A DNA stretch of 64,000 nucleotides from Marthasterias glacialis (taxonomy: Eukaryota; Echinodermata; Asteroidea; Forcipulatida; Asteriidae): the NCBI GenBank assembly GCA_911728455.2, contig OU452221.1:30259291-30323290 (forward strand), in the 5' to 3' direction. The notes under the pieces were generated by a model. It was not told where the DNA came from, did no database searches, and saw nothing but the letters and a program-made list of their open reading frames with translations. Positions within the stretch are counted from its first letter, which is position 1. Every line of letters begins with the position of its first letter. Positions 54,501 to 64,000 of the stretch are shown here, piece after piece. The position numbers and the translations under genes were made by a program.

Positions 54501-57500
54501 AAAGTGACTAATAGGCTTAATATGGTATTAATTTTCTTAAATCAGATATTTCCAGTGATCAATCAAAACACTTAAAAATGCAAATTTCGAAAACATTTAA
54601 AATGTGATGCAAAGTCATCCACTGTACAAATTTGTATATGTGCTCATGCTTAAATTCTATACTTTGTTGGGCAGTGCCTGCTAAGCATGATTTGGCAGTT
54701 GACTCAATGGTAACATGTTATGTTATTGCTAACCTAGTTATAGACTATGGTTCACTGAGTATAGTACAACTCATTCAAAACCAGAATAACTCAAATCCTT
54801 TCACTCAATACAAACAATTGAAAGATATTCCCTGATATTGATAGATTTGGAACTATTTACCACTGCATGAATGGCATGTGCATAGATTCCAAGTGTGTCA
54901 TACTACAAGGTATAAATTACTTTGAGCAATGAGGAAAGCCATACCTATACACGCGTATGCATTTAAACTTGAACTCTTTCTTTGTTGGGTGGTATCTGTC
55001 CCAGTTAACTCACCCAAAACGATTTTAACACACATCAATTCACTCAAAACCAACAACTCATGATGAAAGCCACCTGATACAACGCCCAAGAGTTCATAAA
55101 TTCTCTTTTGACCTTTTTGTTAGCTAAGTCTTTTAACAATGTACAATGGAGGGAGTTGTTTGTTTGTTTGTGTCTGTGTGTACTGATTTAGATAATGTCA
55201 AGGTTGATATGGTTTCTCATTTCCGAAGTTATTGTCCAAGGAACAATACTTGGTTCAAAGCAGATGAAAATGCATGAGATGTTGTCTTTGAGATCAAGTA
55301 CAGCACGACATTGTTTACAAGTTTAGTGTCTCTGTAGTGATGTCAAACCATAAACAGGGAGTACCCAGGTGTTATACAAAGATGATTTTAAAATGAATGG
55401 GTTATATTGGAATTTCATAAAAGTGATTTTAATCAATGTTGATGTGGTCTAGTGGACAAGATTCAATGATTGGGTGTAGAATAATCTGCTAAAAAAATTG
55501 GATTGATACAAATGACAACAATGAAACCGGAAATCTCTTCTCTCTGATTATTCAGACAGGAAATGCGTCCCTTCAAGAATTTATTGCAATTGCTTTTACA
55601 GTTTAATGCATGAACAAACAATAATAGTAGGATTTATGTTTTCTGAATTGGGTGCACAAGAGACATGTACAAATCTCAAGTTTCAAAACCTGCTTTGCTG
55701 GTCTTAGGTCTTAGTCTGTTAACACCTGATGAAGTTACTTGTCTCTCCATGATCAGACCATCAGACCAAGACTTGAAAAATGATTTTAACCAGGGACGTA
55801 GCCATGTGTACGGAAGCCAATGCATTTCCTTTGGGGAGTCGAGGGGAGGTTGTATGGAAGCCAGTTTACCAACTTGCCAATTACTGATATTCTCCACTCA
55901 GAAAGTTTTGCACTTTTAGTGTGCCAAGTTGGCAAAATGACTGAATTTTAGTCTGGATGCCTTTGTTCAATTTAATTTAGTGCTTCACTTGCCAACTGAG
56001 GCTCAAAATGATGACTGTGATCTTAGTCGCTAGACCCTGATTTCAACCTTCACTTTTATAAAGCATAAAACTGGTAATGCACTTCCTAAAAGTCTAAAAG
56101 TTAACTTGTAAGTTAGTTTACATGTAATAATTATATGGAAATCATTCAAACAGCACTGGTTCCTGCAAAACCACCCATTGGCCTGAATGTTTGGAGCCTT
56201 TGGGTCCAGTCAGATGAAGTCCATATTTTGTTTTGACTTCTAGTTTTGTTCTAACTTAGTTTTTGCCTCTTAGTCCTCATCTCAGTCCCAAATTTGAGGT
56301 TTCTGTCTTCTTTCAAGTCTGGTGCTTCTAGTTCTTGAATTTCCAGATCTTTACGGACATTGATACCATGGTGATACACAAGGATGTGAGCACTTAAATG
56401 TTTCTGACGTTATATGACGTTAAGTCTTTTATTGTGTCACAGGTGCCTAATAGAAGCAATAAAGGAAACCATCTTAAGATATTGTTACAACGAACTCTGC
56501 TGTTTGTGAGCAAGTATAAAGGACGTTCTACCTGTAAAGCTGTTTACATCAGCAAACAATAGAGGGTCAGTTTCACAGGCACATCAGGGCGGTTACAAAT
56601 AACATAGATCCTGCTCTAAACACAAGCTTAATCATGGAGGAATGGCTTTATACAGTGCGCTAGGGATTCTGTTAAGTACTTGTGTTGACATGTTATACTG
56701 GTGGAGATGAATCCACTACACAGCATCAATGATTAAGCACAATCTTGTTAAAGAGAGAAACACCGCAGCCTTTGAAAACAAGATCATTGAGGCTGGTGAA
56801 GTTGCATGTGCATAGGTTTCACCATGGTTTCACATTGTCACACTGCTGCAAAGGTACATGTACTTTGACTATCAGTCAGCGTACTAAAGTTAGACCTAAA
56901 ATAGTTCAACTTTATTTGAATAAAGCCTCAACCACAAACCTTTTTGTGGGGAATGTTTGGATCAGGCTTCTAAACAACTTTTAAAATAATGAATGCATGT
57001 GTCAGATGGGTGGACTAGAGTGACTAAATAATGAGTATTAAATCAGGTGATCTGAGTTAAATCTTCCACTCAGTCTTTTTAAGTAATGAACTTTGTATTT
57101 GACGCACACCATTTCATTTTTCCCTTTCTGTTTTCCATACTTTGATGCAATAATTACAAAGAGGATAACCATACATAGAGCTAGAACCAGAGTTTATGAC
57201 AGCTTGTAAGAAATGGTTTTTACAAGATGTTCCTATATGTACAGCACTGTATGTCCCATCTCTAGACACATAGTAGAAGGGGTGGCAGTCCATTTTAGGA
57301 CATTTAACCACCAACTGTAATAAATTAAAGGGCTGCCCTGTGGGCAAGAAACCTGCAGGCATTTTAGTTGTAGATTTATTATCAAGACATTCCCATTTCC
57401 ACCCTCATCCCAAGATAAATCCTCCCAACAAAGAACCACTGTGATCAAAATCCTGCCCATAAATGGAAACCACTGTTCTGGTAGACTCTGCATAACTTCC

Positions 57501-60500
57501 TTGAGTTGGATCCAAAAACCGCAAGAACAACAAATGAGGATGTCAAGAAAGGGAAGTAGGAACTTTCCGGGGAGTACACATAGCCCCAGGGAAGAGCAAT
57601 AAATTTGGTGAAATGCCAAGCAGCAATATTGGCAAATAATCCAGTGGCAATATTTAGCCTTGTATTCAGGTATTATTGAAAGTTTCATTCTAGCAGCTCT
57701 TTGGTGGTAAAATACAAAGAACATTGCCCATGATACCAAAATGACACATTTTTGGGTAAATCTTCATTATTGAATGCGATAATTATCCTCATTATTTAAG
57801 GTGCTAACTGTTCCTATACCGCACACACCACACTACAAGCATTACAACCAGTCGTTGATGAGGCCAAACCATCCCTCATTTGAGATCAAATAAATGTGTT
57901 TTCCAGAGCAACAGCTGGCACATTTGACCATCACAGATAAAAAGAAAACTGCATGACTGGATTAATTATCACAAGAACCAGATGTTCAATTTGACTGTAT
58001 CCAAAAATTCAAGATTATAACTGCAGCAGGAACTGCTCCAGGGGGGGGGGGAGCCTCTCCGTAGGTGGTAATTTGTTTTGATTAATAATGATGCAAAGTT
58101 ATTATTTTTAAATTTTAAATCGTAATGGAACAAGCTAGACCTTAATTCTACCATCTGTTCACAGAATATCAAGACACAATTCTGTATATCAATTTCCTGT
58201 TAACATTTTATATATACAAACATCTCCATTTCTTTATATCTTACTACAGCAAAACTTGATCTGACTCGACACAAAAGTCATCAATCTCCAAGGCAATCAT
58301 AAATAATTTAATAGCTTCCTAAGGACCACCTAAACACTAACCAGCTATTTCCTCTATGTTTTTGGGGGTCCCCGCTAGAATAACAACATTCCTGGGCTAT
58401 GATTAGATGAACCCAATGTCACCCCTAAGGAGTCAAGAGACCAAACCACCACTTGGCTACATGTCCCTGAGGAATGATGTTGCCAACCAAAAATGTGGGT
58501 TCCTCAAAGGTGATTCATCATTCAAGACAAGGGGCCTATAAACTTCTTGCTAAGTACATGTATTGGTACATGGTACTGTGTTGATTTTCATTGAAATTAC
58601 CTTTGGAGAACAAGACATTCAATTCTTGAAATAATACCAAATCTAAACTTGCTTGTTAGTCTTGAAATAATACCAAATCTAAACTTGCTTACTTAGTCTT
58701 GAAATAATACCAAATCTAAACTTGCTTACTTCATCTGCTTAAATGATTTTCCTTCCTCTATGATCTAATTAAAGTCTTACTAGATGGAATTTCACATATA
58801 TATACCATAATCATGAAAAATAATCAAATCTATGTGTAAAAAACTTAAAGAGATTAAATCAAAATTCAGCAATTACCTGTATGCTATGTGAGACCAAAGT
58901 TTCTGTTTGTACAGTGGTTGCATGCAATGTATGTAAACATAGTACAGGGACCAGTGCATGACTTCAAACAATTCCTTCTAACCTTTGTGCAACTTACACT
59001 TTATTTACACATAATTTTGTTTTGATACCATCCTCATTTATTAGGATACCATTTTGCTTACTATTTGCAGACGTGACAGCACAAGGTGCCACTTTGATCC
59101 AGCACAGTACGCTGGCATTGTTGGAATATTTGTTCAGCTCAGATTTTTTAACATAAAAGGTGTTGTTATTTTCTTTTCAAAGTCCAGTATCATTAATAAG
59201 GTTTCTGGGTGCCCATGTTTCACAATAGCAGGCAGGGTATTGTCATGGTGCATACCATTCTTTTTTGCATAATACAAAAAATCTGGGGAACACCCTATTA
59301 TTATATTGTACATACACAGTGTTGTATTCACAGCTCAAGAATGTTTATGTTGTGTGTCTATTGAAATTTCACATTTTTATCCTGCTACTAAAGATGACTA
59401 CTTTCTATTTCGATAAGCCACACAATCCTGTTTACTGCAGGAAACTTATCAAATTAAAAACAAACAATTTCTTTTCTACTTATAACCTTATAAAAATAGC
59501 AGTGACTGCAGTGTGGAAAAAATAACCCTACAGTACAATGTTTAACTCATGAAATGAACAGCTAGCACCATCGATTACCTGCAGCATACATAATGCAGCA
59601 TATGGTACGTTCAATGTACACGATGCAGGAAAATCAGAAAAATTATCAACAAATAAAAATTGTAAAAACCTAGAATATCCTTTGCCCTCTAAAAAACTAT
59701 TTTGGTTATGAAGAAATATCAGGGAGGGTGTGGGGTGTTATACTGTAAAGAACATAATCTGCTATTTCATAGGGATTTTGGGGGGATGATCCATGATTAG
59801 GATCTTTTAATAGGGATTAAAAGAAGGATGTAAGCAACTGTTTTACCCCCAGTCCTTCTGGGGGAATCCCCCCATAAAATCACTGATTAAATTTACATGT
59901 TAAAAAAACCAGTAGTGCGATAAGGTTATTGGAAAGATATCTAGACCTGATGTAATAAAGACTGGTTGTGAAATCTAATAGGGAATTATTTGGGGGATTT
60001 CTATGCAGATTCTCAAAAAGTAATAATTCTTGATCTATTAGCAATCAATTGTAATTCGTTTAAATTACAAGATCCAGAAATACTGTATGTAGGAAAAGGC
60101 AAGGAAAGAACAAATCTCTGTACATGAGCAGTGTTGACCAATACACTCCCATAATATTGCAATGCCAATGGATACAAGTAATGTACAATGGCAGTTTGTT
60201 TGGATAACTCAATACCACAATTTCACTACCAATGGCATACTTCATCTCAAAACCCCAAATATTCCATTTATACACCAGCTTGAAGGAATTACCCTTAGCA
60301 ACCCAGTGAATAAGTCCTATTTTATTCAAATATAAAAAGCGTTGAATTAAATCCCAATGAACCGTTAAGCCCCAAGGCAACTCTGCAGTCGTATCCATGA
60401 ACAAACGTCATACGCATTGTCTGATTTGTCAACAGTTTTCAAAATAGTTCACTTCCATTAAAATGGCATACATCTACATGTACAATAAGGACTTTCAAAA

Positions 60501-63243
60501 TCAATATTTCTTCTATAAAACTATAAAACTACATTGGAACTTGCTTAAACGGCAGATTTTTAGGAAGTTGGAAAGCTCTCAAATGAAGAACCGAAGACTC
60601 TTTTTTTTTTTAAATTGAACTGTTGGTTCAAAGGAATTTAACGGCAGAGTTTTAGGAAACTGGAAAGCTCTCAAAAAAAGAACTGAATACTTTTTTAAAT
60701 ATTTTTTCTAATAGAACTATTGGTTCAAAGGAATTTAACGACAGAGTTTTAGGAAATTGGAAAGCTCTCAAAAAAAGAACTGAATACTTTTTTTTAAATA
60801 TTTTTTCTAATAGAACTATTGGTTCAAAGGAATTTAACGGCAGAGTTTTAGGAAATTGTAAAGCTCTCAAAAAAAAAAGAACTGAAGACTTTTTTGAATA
60901 TTTCTTTTAATTGAACTGTTGGTTCAAAGGAATTGAAAACTTTAATTATATGGACAACATTCTTGTTTTTAAAAAACAATTTGAGATAAATCCAACTGAG
61001 GATTATTTCATCAAGTTCCACGATGCGGTTCATTAGTCTGGAAACATAACGGAAAGCCCCCCCCCCCTTCCCTCATGCCCTGACCCTTAAGGGAAGGCTT
61101 GTGTGTTGTGTGTCTCACCTTCAGTCACCTTGATGATGTGTGGATGATGCAAGAGTGACATGACTTCAATCTCATGTCTTAGACGCCGCAGATCAGCTGC
61201 ATTGTCAACCTTTCTCTTGGGTATACACTTGACAGCGACCTGTTAGTAAAGGAAGTTCAAAATCTAAAATTTGTACCTCAGATTCAGATTTCTTTTTTCT
61301 TTCTTTTTTCAAACCCAAAAGCACATACTGAGCAATCGCAAAAATGTTCCACAAATATTCTGGAAATTTAAGTATTATTTGTTTGTTTAACTTCAACAGG
61401 ATTTTCCCTATTTGAAAATGAGAAAAAAAAATCATAACACTTGAAACCCTCCCCCCCCCCTACAAAAAATAATAACAATAATAAATAATTGAATAAATAA
61501 ATAAATAATTAAAATTCAACCCTAACATTGAACATTAACCTTGAAAGTGAAAATACAAGATGATTTCATCACTGCTGAATGAATTGTCAGTATCATTAAT
61601 TCATGGAGCCTTTTTCTGTTTAAATTATGGATCTGTGAATCTTTTCAAACTGACCCCAGAATATTGGACTGATAAAAAAAAACATTGATTTTATTTCAGA
61701 ACTACTGAATAAAAGTAATCAATACAGCTTGTATGGAAGGACCTTCAATGCCATTTTGGTATGGACGTGCATGTGGTTTCGACCCCCATTGTTCTGTAGG
61801 AGGCCATTTAGAAGGACAGCATTATGTGCTACTCACATTGTGTTTATCTGATTGGCCCACCTGTCTTATTATGGAAATAACTCTAAGCACACAGGTTGGC
61901 AAAAGTCTGGGTTTAACAATACACCAGGAATGATTGGAATGTCCGAAGTAAGAAAGAGATTGACAGGTTGAGGGATAAAAACCAATAAAGCATTCAAGAC
62001 ATCCTGTTTAATGATGAAGGAGGACATTCTGGTGTCCAGCCATTACATATGATTTACCACACTTGGGATAAACTAACAAATACTTGGGAAAGAGCATTAC
62101 ATAATTAGCTGTTTGTTTGGCCTCATCCATGGTTGCAGCAAAGAGAGCAAGTGTTAGATGACAGTGCAAAACCCTTTACTGTCTTTCTTGCATCATTTGC
62201 ATCAACTACAACTCCATGGTTCTCTACAGGCAAAAGGGCATCTTGGAAAAAAAAGTCTAGAGTATTATGAACATTTTGAAATGAGGATGAATGCCTGAAG
62301 CCAAAAAAATTACACAATCATTATATCAGGTGGTCAGAATTCTTCATAACACAAGGAGACTGGACTGTGTGTATCTACTCAGTCATAGAGACAGTACTGG
62401 GCAGTGTATTGTGTTTTGTGTTATGTCTCATTAGATGCCAATAAAGAATTATGAACTAATCTCCTTACTGGTCACTATCCTTCAATGATTTGTCAAACTT
62501 GTCTTGAAAATACACAGAATAATTAGGAAAATATTTGCAGAGGAATGATGTTGCCAACATAAAAAAGTGTTATCTTTAATACAATCCTCCAACAAAGAAG
62601 TCTCAAGTTGACTAAAGCCTGGTTTATACTTCACACCAATGTGAAGAATTTAACGTAAGATACTCGCAACAAACAATTCACTGAAGTTGCCGTGTTGAAC
62701 TTTTTGCGAAATTCACTGGGAATGTAGGAGAATGACGTTAAATCACTACACATTCACCACGTGAAGTACAAACCAGGCTTTAGAGAGATTTCTTAAGGGT
62801 GAATTGCGGCCTTGTTGGGCGATTTATTGAGCGGTAAAATGAACATGATTGTCTGCAGCATGACTAGGAAGATCAGCCAAAAGTACAATGTAAACAACTA
62901 CCACAATAACCCCCAAATTTCCTATTTTAATGAAGTAAAATTTTAATTGAGAAAATGTAAAGTAAATATAGTAAATTACCTCTTCCCTTGTGTCCAGTTG
63001 GACAGCAAGCTTGACTTTCCCGTAAGTGCCACATCCAAGTGTTCTTACAAACTCAAACCGATGGCTGAGTTTGTGTCTATGGTGATGCCTCACTGCTGCC
63101 GATGAGGTGCAATCTCTTTTCTTAGAGCGAGTTGTTGAGGATGCAGAAGAAGATGTGATGGATGATGCAGTTCTTGGGGCTGAATGTTCTCCATCAGAGC
63201 CTGAGGATATATCAGATGAGGCACAACCATCTGACCCGGCCAT
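41522..63243 (-). CDS. NUAK-family SNF1/AMPK-related protein kinase (complete, 7 coding exons)
   Basis: Ser/Thr kinase of the AMPK-related group, activated by LKB1, controlling actomyosin contractility and adhesion through MYPT1-PP1. Exons on the - strand: 62980-63243, 61119-61239, 51389-51537, 50988-51053, 44376-44495, 42883-43015 and 41522-42561, giving 630 residues (vertebrate NUAK1/2 are about 630-660). Kinase domain at about 62-315: glycine loop GCGTYG 70-75, Lys92 (VAVK), Glu111, HRDLKLEN 183-190, DFG 203-205, T-loop Thr218 in LLDTFCGSPLYASPE, and SPE 227-229. The His-rich HHHRHKLSHRFE ahead of the kinase is a NUAK signature that separates it from SIK and MARK. There is no UBA domain. 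The tail has SILKK (365-369), GILKR (404-408), DSGGDS (412-417) and an acidic end with LLQVYQKALKIS, comparable to the NUAK C-terminus. NUAK1 versus NUAK2 cannot be assigned; it is probably pro-orthologous to both. Confidence 0.94.
42562..42882. other. NUAK intron 6
   Basis: 321 bp, AT-rich, nothing recognised. Confidence 0.6.
42883..43015 (-). CDS. NUAK exon 6: kinase C-lobe
   Basis: Residues 241-284 plus one base. VDCWSLGVILYAMVYKTMPF is kinase subdomain IX with the structural Asp242, followed by HGADFNQLKTQIAKGDFVEP (compare DHKxLxxQIxxGxYxEP). Confidence 0.95.
43064..43173. mobile_element. 110-bp MITE, TA-flanked
   Basis: Ends GACCCCTTTGCA and TTGTAAGAGGTC are inverted repeats flanked by TA on both sides. 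The terminal GACC/GGTC and the TA target match the 330-bp family at 21408 and 49068, and GTGACCTGTGACGAGG resembles its subterminal region. Possibly a shorter relative mobilised by the same transposase. Confidence 0.6.
43511..43573 (-). ncRNA. Pre-miRNA-like hairpin (candidate) in NUAK intron 5
   Basis: A 27-bp stem (AGCTTTCACAGCAACAACTA.. and its inverted copy) with a 9-base loop. Two C/A mismatches on the + strand become G-U pairs in the - strand RNA, so the stem pairs fully only in the NUAK-sense transcript. Weaker pairing continues outward to about 43490 and 43595. It could equally be a tiny foldback transposon. Confidence 0.35.
44376..44495 (-). CDS. NUAK exon 5: activation segment
   Basis: Residues 201-240. 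IADFGLSSKFDHSRLLDTFC then GSPLYASPEIINGSPYHGPE. DFG, the LKB1-target Thr218 and the substrate-binding P+1 loop are all intact. GTAAGA donor on the - strand at 44375. Confidence 0.96.
44531..45570 (-). repeat. 61-bp tandem repeat, about 17 copies
   Basis: On + the unit is CCATCTGAAAGCTCACTGAT then TGTAAAGATTATACCAGTAC and CAATCCTCCAGAGAAATATT. Two main variants (GATTGTAAAGATT, GATTCTAAAGTTC) alternate irregularly. It starts only 35 bp upstream of exon 5 in the direction of transcription and abuts its acceptor region. Confidence 0.95.
46990..47130. repeat. Old dispersed repeat, low confidence
   Basis: TAAGCACAAAACAATTCTGC then TTACCAGAAATGGTTACCAG and GTTTTAAGCTGTTTG resemble 22260-22600 and 31280-31530. 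The family was not identified. Confidence 0.3.
48596..49480 (-). repeat. 102-bp tandem repeat, about 6 copies, interrupted by a MITE
   Basis: The unit includes TGGGTCCATTGATAATAGGG then TAACAATCCCATAAAATACC and AGCTCTGTCTGCAGGAGAC. The fifth unit is shortened and the next is split by the 330-bp element at 49068-49397. Array sequence resumes at 49400 (GGTGGGTTCATTGATAATAG). Confidence 0.9.
49068..49397. mobile_element. 330-bp MITE, TA-flanked, copy 2
   Basis: Same family as 21408-21738 in the same orientation: ends GACCATGTTACC and GGGTCACATGGTC, TA at both borders, interior GAGCCACAGAACCTGGACTT and GGATTTGTACACGGCTCAAT. It lies inside a tandem-array unit, so it inserted after the array formed. 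Confidence 0.85.
50988..51053 (-). CDS. NUAK exon 4: catalytic loop
   Basis: Residues 179-200, NNIVHRDLKLENILLDRDFK then VK. Asp185 is the catalytic base and Lys187 and Asn190 are present. At 66 bp it is the smallest exon; phase 0 at both ends. Confidence 0.95.
51054..51388. other. NUAK intron 3
   Basis: 335 bp, C-rich on + near 51220-51260, otherwise plain. Confidence 0.6.
51389..51537 (-). CDS. NUAK exon 3: hinge and N/C-lobe junction
   Basis: Residues 129-178. FESRDKIVMVMEHASGGELY then DFINDSKLTGQQTKELFRQI and VSAVHYIHK. The gatekeeper/hinge region MVMEHASGGELYD compares with IMEYASxGELYDY in vertebrate NUAK. Confidence 0.95.
58615..58735. repeat. Short tandem repeat, 3 copies of about 46 bp or less
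   Basis: CTTGAAATAATACCAAATCT then AAACTTGCTT, separated by GTTAGT or ACTTAGT. Third copy ends in ACTTCATCTG. Confidence 0.85.
60549..60935 (-). repeat. About 95-bp tandem repeat, 4 copies
   Basis: The unit on + runs CGGCAGAGTTTTAGGAAATT then GGAAAGCTCTCAAAAAAAGA, an A/T-rich stretch and TATTGGTTCAAAGGAATTTA. It leaves short - strand reading frames with repeated peptides (SFEPIVLLEKIFKK) that I do not regard as genes. Confidence 0.9.
61119..61239 (-). CDS. NUAK exon 2: kinase N-lobe
   Basis: Residues 89-128 plus one base. VAVKCIPKRKVDNAADLRRL then RHEIEVMSLLHHPHIIKVTE. Lys92 and Glu111 form the active-site salt bridge. GTGAGA donor on the - strand at 61118. Confidence 0.95.
61240..62979. 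other. NUAK intron 1
   Basis: Holds a 170-bp MITE (62613-62782) and an AATAAATAAA simple repeat at about 61480-61510. Nothing else recognised. Confidence 0.55.
62613..62782. mobile_element. 170-bp MITE with 22-bp inverted ends
   Basis: TAAAGCCTGGTTTATACTTC.. at the left returns as GTGAAGTACAAACCAGGCTTTA at the right with one mismatch in 22. No coding capacity. TA at both ends could be target duplication. A common MITE terminal pattern in marine invertebrate genomes as I recall; superfamily not assigned. Confidence 0.85.
62980..63243 (-). CDS. NUAK exon 1: N-terminus and glycine loop
   Basis: Residues 1-88. ATG at 63243-63241 is chosen because it has a good context (AAAATGG) and is the only in-frame ATG. 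The frame remains open upstream but lacks another. A Ser-rich N-terminus (SSITSSSASSTTRSKKRD) precedes HHHRHKLSHRFEFVRTLGCG. GTAATT donor on the - strand at 62979. Confidence 0.94.
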
Positions 63244-64000
63244 TTTTATGAAGTGGAATGTAAGCTTCAATTTAAAAGCTCGGTCAAATAACGCAAGGAT
63301 TCTGCTTTCTGAAAATCTTTCTCCAACCAGTCGTGCAAATTGCAAAAAACAAAATATAGTTCTGGTCCTCCAATCACATGCGATCTGTAAGTGTCTGGTG
63401 TCCACGCTCAGTGGAGAAATAACCGTCAGTATCTATGATTGGTATTTAAAATTAAACTCATATTCTCATATTGCTGCGTATTAAGTTAAATCATGTCTGC
63501 TTCTCGCGACTCTCGTAGACGTAACTGTTGATGTCAGTAGCGGAGCAATCATTTGAACATTACAGCTTATTATCCTTCACCACGTTGTGTTGTTGATTCA
63601 GTATCTGGCAACTACTTCTCTAGTGTCTCGGCTGAACGGCCCCGCCTCGACGTACAGACAAAAGTAAACAAAGATTTACTGAGTGCGGTGTGTGTGTGTA
63701 GAGATGCCAGTACTTCCGGTATAATTGATTGGTCGCTGCACACGCCAACACTAACAGTATACTGTCGGTGATCTGTGACCAGCTGCCAAAAATTAATAAT
63801 AAGTGGGGAATGAAGGAAACCATCAGCAGAGGGCGCCCTAAAGCTAAGCGGATTCACACACTGACCACAGAAATACAAAACCAAAGAAACAAACAAGGAG
63901 AAGACTAATTTTGCTCAAAAGATAACACAGAAAGGCTTATTATGCGAAACAAGGAAATGTCACTGAAGAAACACCCCGGGGTCTTGCAACGGCCCGGAGC
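63244..64000 (-). promoter_or_regulatory. NUAK 5' UTR and probable promoter
   Basis: Immediately upstream of the NUAK start. Two CCAAT boxes read on the - strand (ATTGG on + at about 63438 and 63727). Locally higher CpG content (63610-63660) than the introns. No TATA box was evident. The transcription start cannot be fixed from sequence. Confidence 0.4.
63822..63838 (+). promoter_or_regulatory. CTCF-like motif upstream of NUAK
   Basis: ATCAGCAGAGGGCGCCC matches the core CCAGCAGAGGGCGC of the animal CTCF motif closely. It lies about 580 bp upstream of the NUAK ATG. Visual match only. Confidence 0.4.

Larger units (their letters stand above)
51538..61118. other. NUAK intron 2 (9.6 kb)
   Basis: Contains a 46-bp triple repeat (58615-58735) and a 95-bp tandem repeat (60549-60935). 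Poly-G/C tracts occur at 53569, 58039 and 61058. No other gene, RNA or recognisable transposon was seen. Confidence 0.5.

Noticed and set aside
60652-61033. Two - strand frames with repeated SFEPIVLLEKIFKK peptides
   Set aside because: They arise from a 95-bp AT-rich tandem repeat in NUAK intron 2; no start context or homology.
63244-63405. N-terminal extension of NUAK by the open frame upstream of the ATG
   Set aside because: No in-frame ATG upstream, sequence is not NUAK-like, and the ATG at 63243 has good context.

Overview
The window is animal nuclear DNA holding two spliced protein-coding genes that converge on each other. The first is the 3' part of a plexin gene on the + strand (coding exons from 2209 to 29401). 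The second is a complete NUAK-family (AMPK-related) protein kinase gene on the - strand (coding from 63243 down to 41522). All junctions I could place are GT-AG. Exon phases add up without a break in both genes: 1,103 plexin residues plus stop, and 630 NUAK residues plus stop. The AT-rich base composition, introns of 0.3 to 10 kb, tRNA-derived SINEs and short inverted-repeat elements suggest an invertebrate deuterostome. An echinoderm or hemichordate is my best guess from the repeat families. No lineage-specific gene is present to settle this.

Layout: 1-2208 is plexin intron filled by a 66/69-bp minisatellite. 2209-12165 holds the plexin ectodomain exons (last PSI domain, IPT/TIG repeats, stalk) and the transmembrane exon. 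12166-17369 is an intron occupied almost wholly by a 4.7-kb array of a 34-bp repeat. 17370-29401 holds the cytoplasmic exons: the split RasGAP-like domain with both arginine fingers, and the Rho-binding domain between its halves. 29402-41521 lies between the two stop codons. It contains the plexin 3' UTR (apparently with a UTR intron), the NUAK 3' UTR, SINEs, two long foldback elements and a CTCF-like motif. 41522-63243 is NUAK, with seven coding exons. Introns 2 and 4 are the large ones, and introns 2, 4, 5 and 1 carry tandem arrays, MITEs and a clean hairpin. 63244-64000 is the NUAK 5' flank with inverted CCAAT boxes and a strong CTCF-like motif.

Functionally, plexins are semaphorin receptors whose cytoplasmic GAP domain turns off Rap/R-Ras GTPases during guidance and adhesion. 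NUAK kinases are activated by LKB1 and control actomyosin adhesion through MYPT1-PP1. The genes are neighbours but nothing in the sequence links their regulation.

Points most worth a second look: (i) a PP1-docking GILKR motif followed at once by a canonical DSGxxS phosphodegron in the NUAK tail; (ii) tandem arrays in plexin introns whose every unit reads as a 3' splice site in the sense direction; (iii) a 0.5-kb foldback between the convergent genes; (iv) a pre-miRNA-like hairpin in NUAK intron 5 that pairs fully only in the NUAK-sense transcript; (v) a pair of 330-bp TA-flanked MITEs, one inserted in a tandem array; (vi) an apparently identical 288-bp tandem duplication that carries a SINE fragment.
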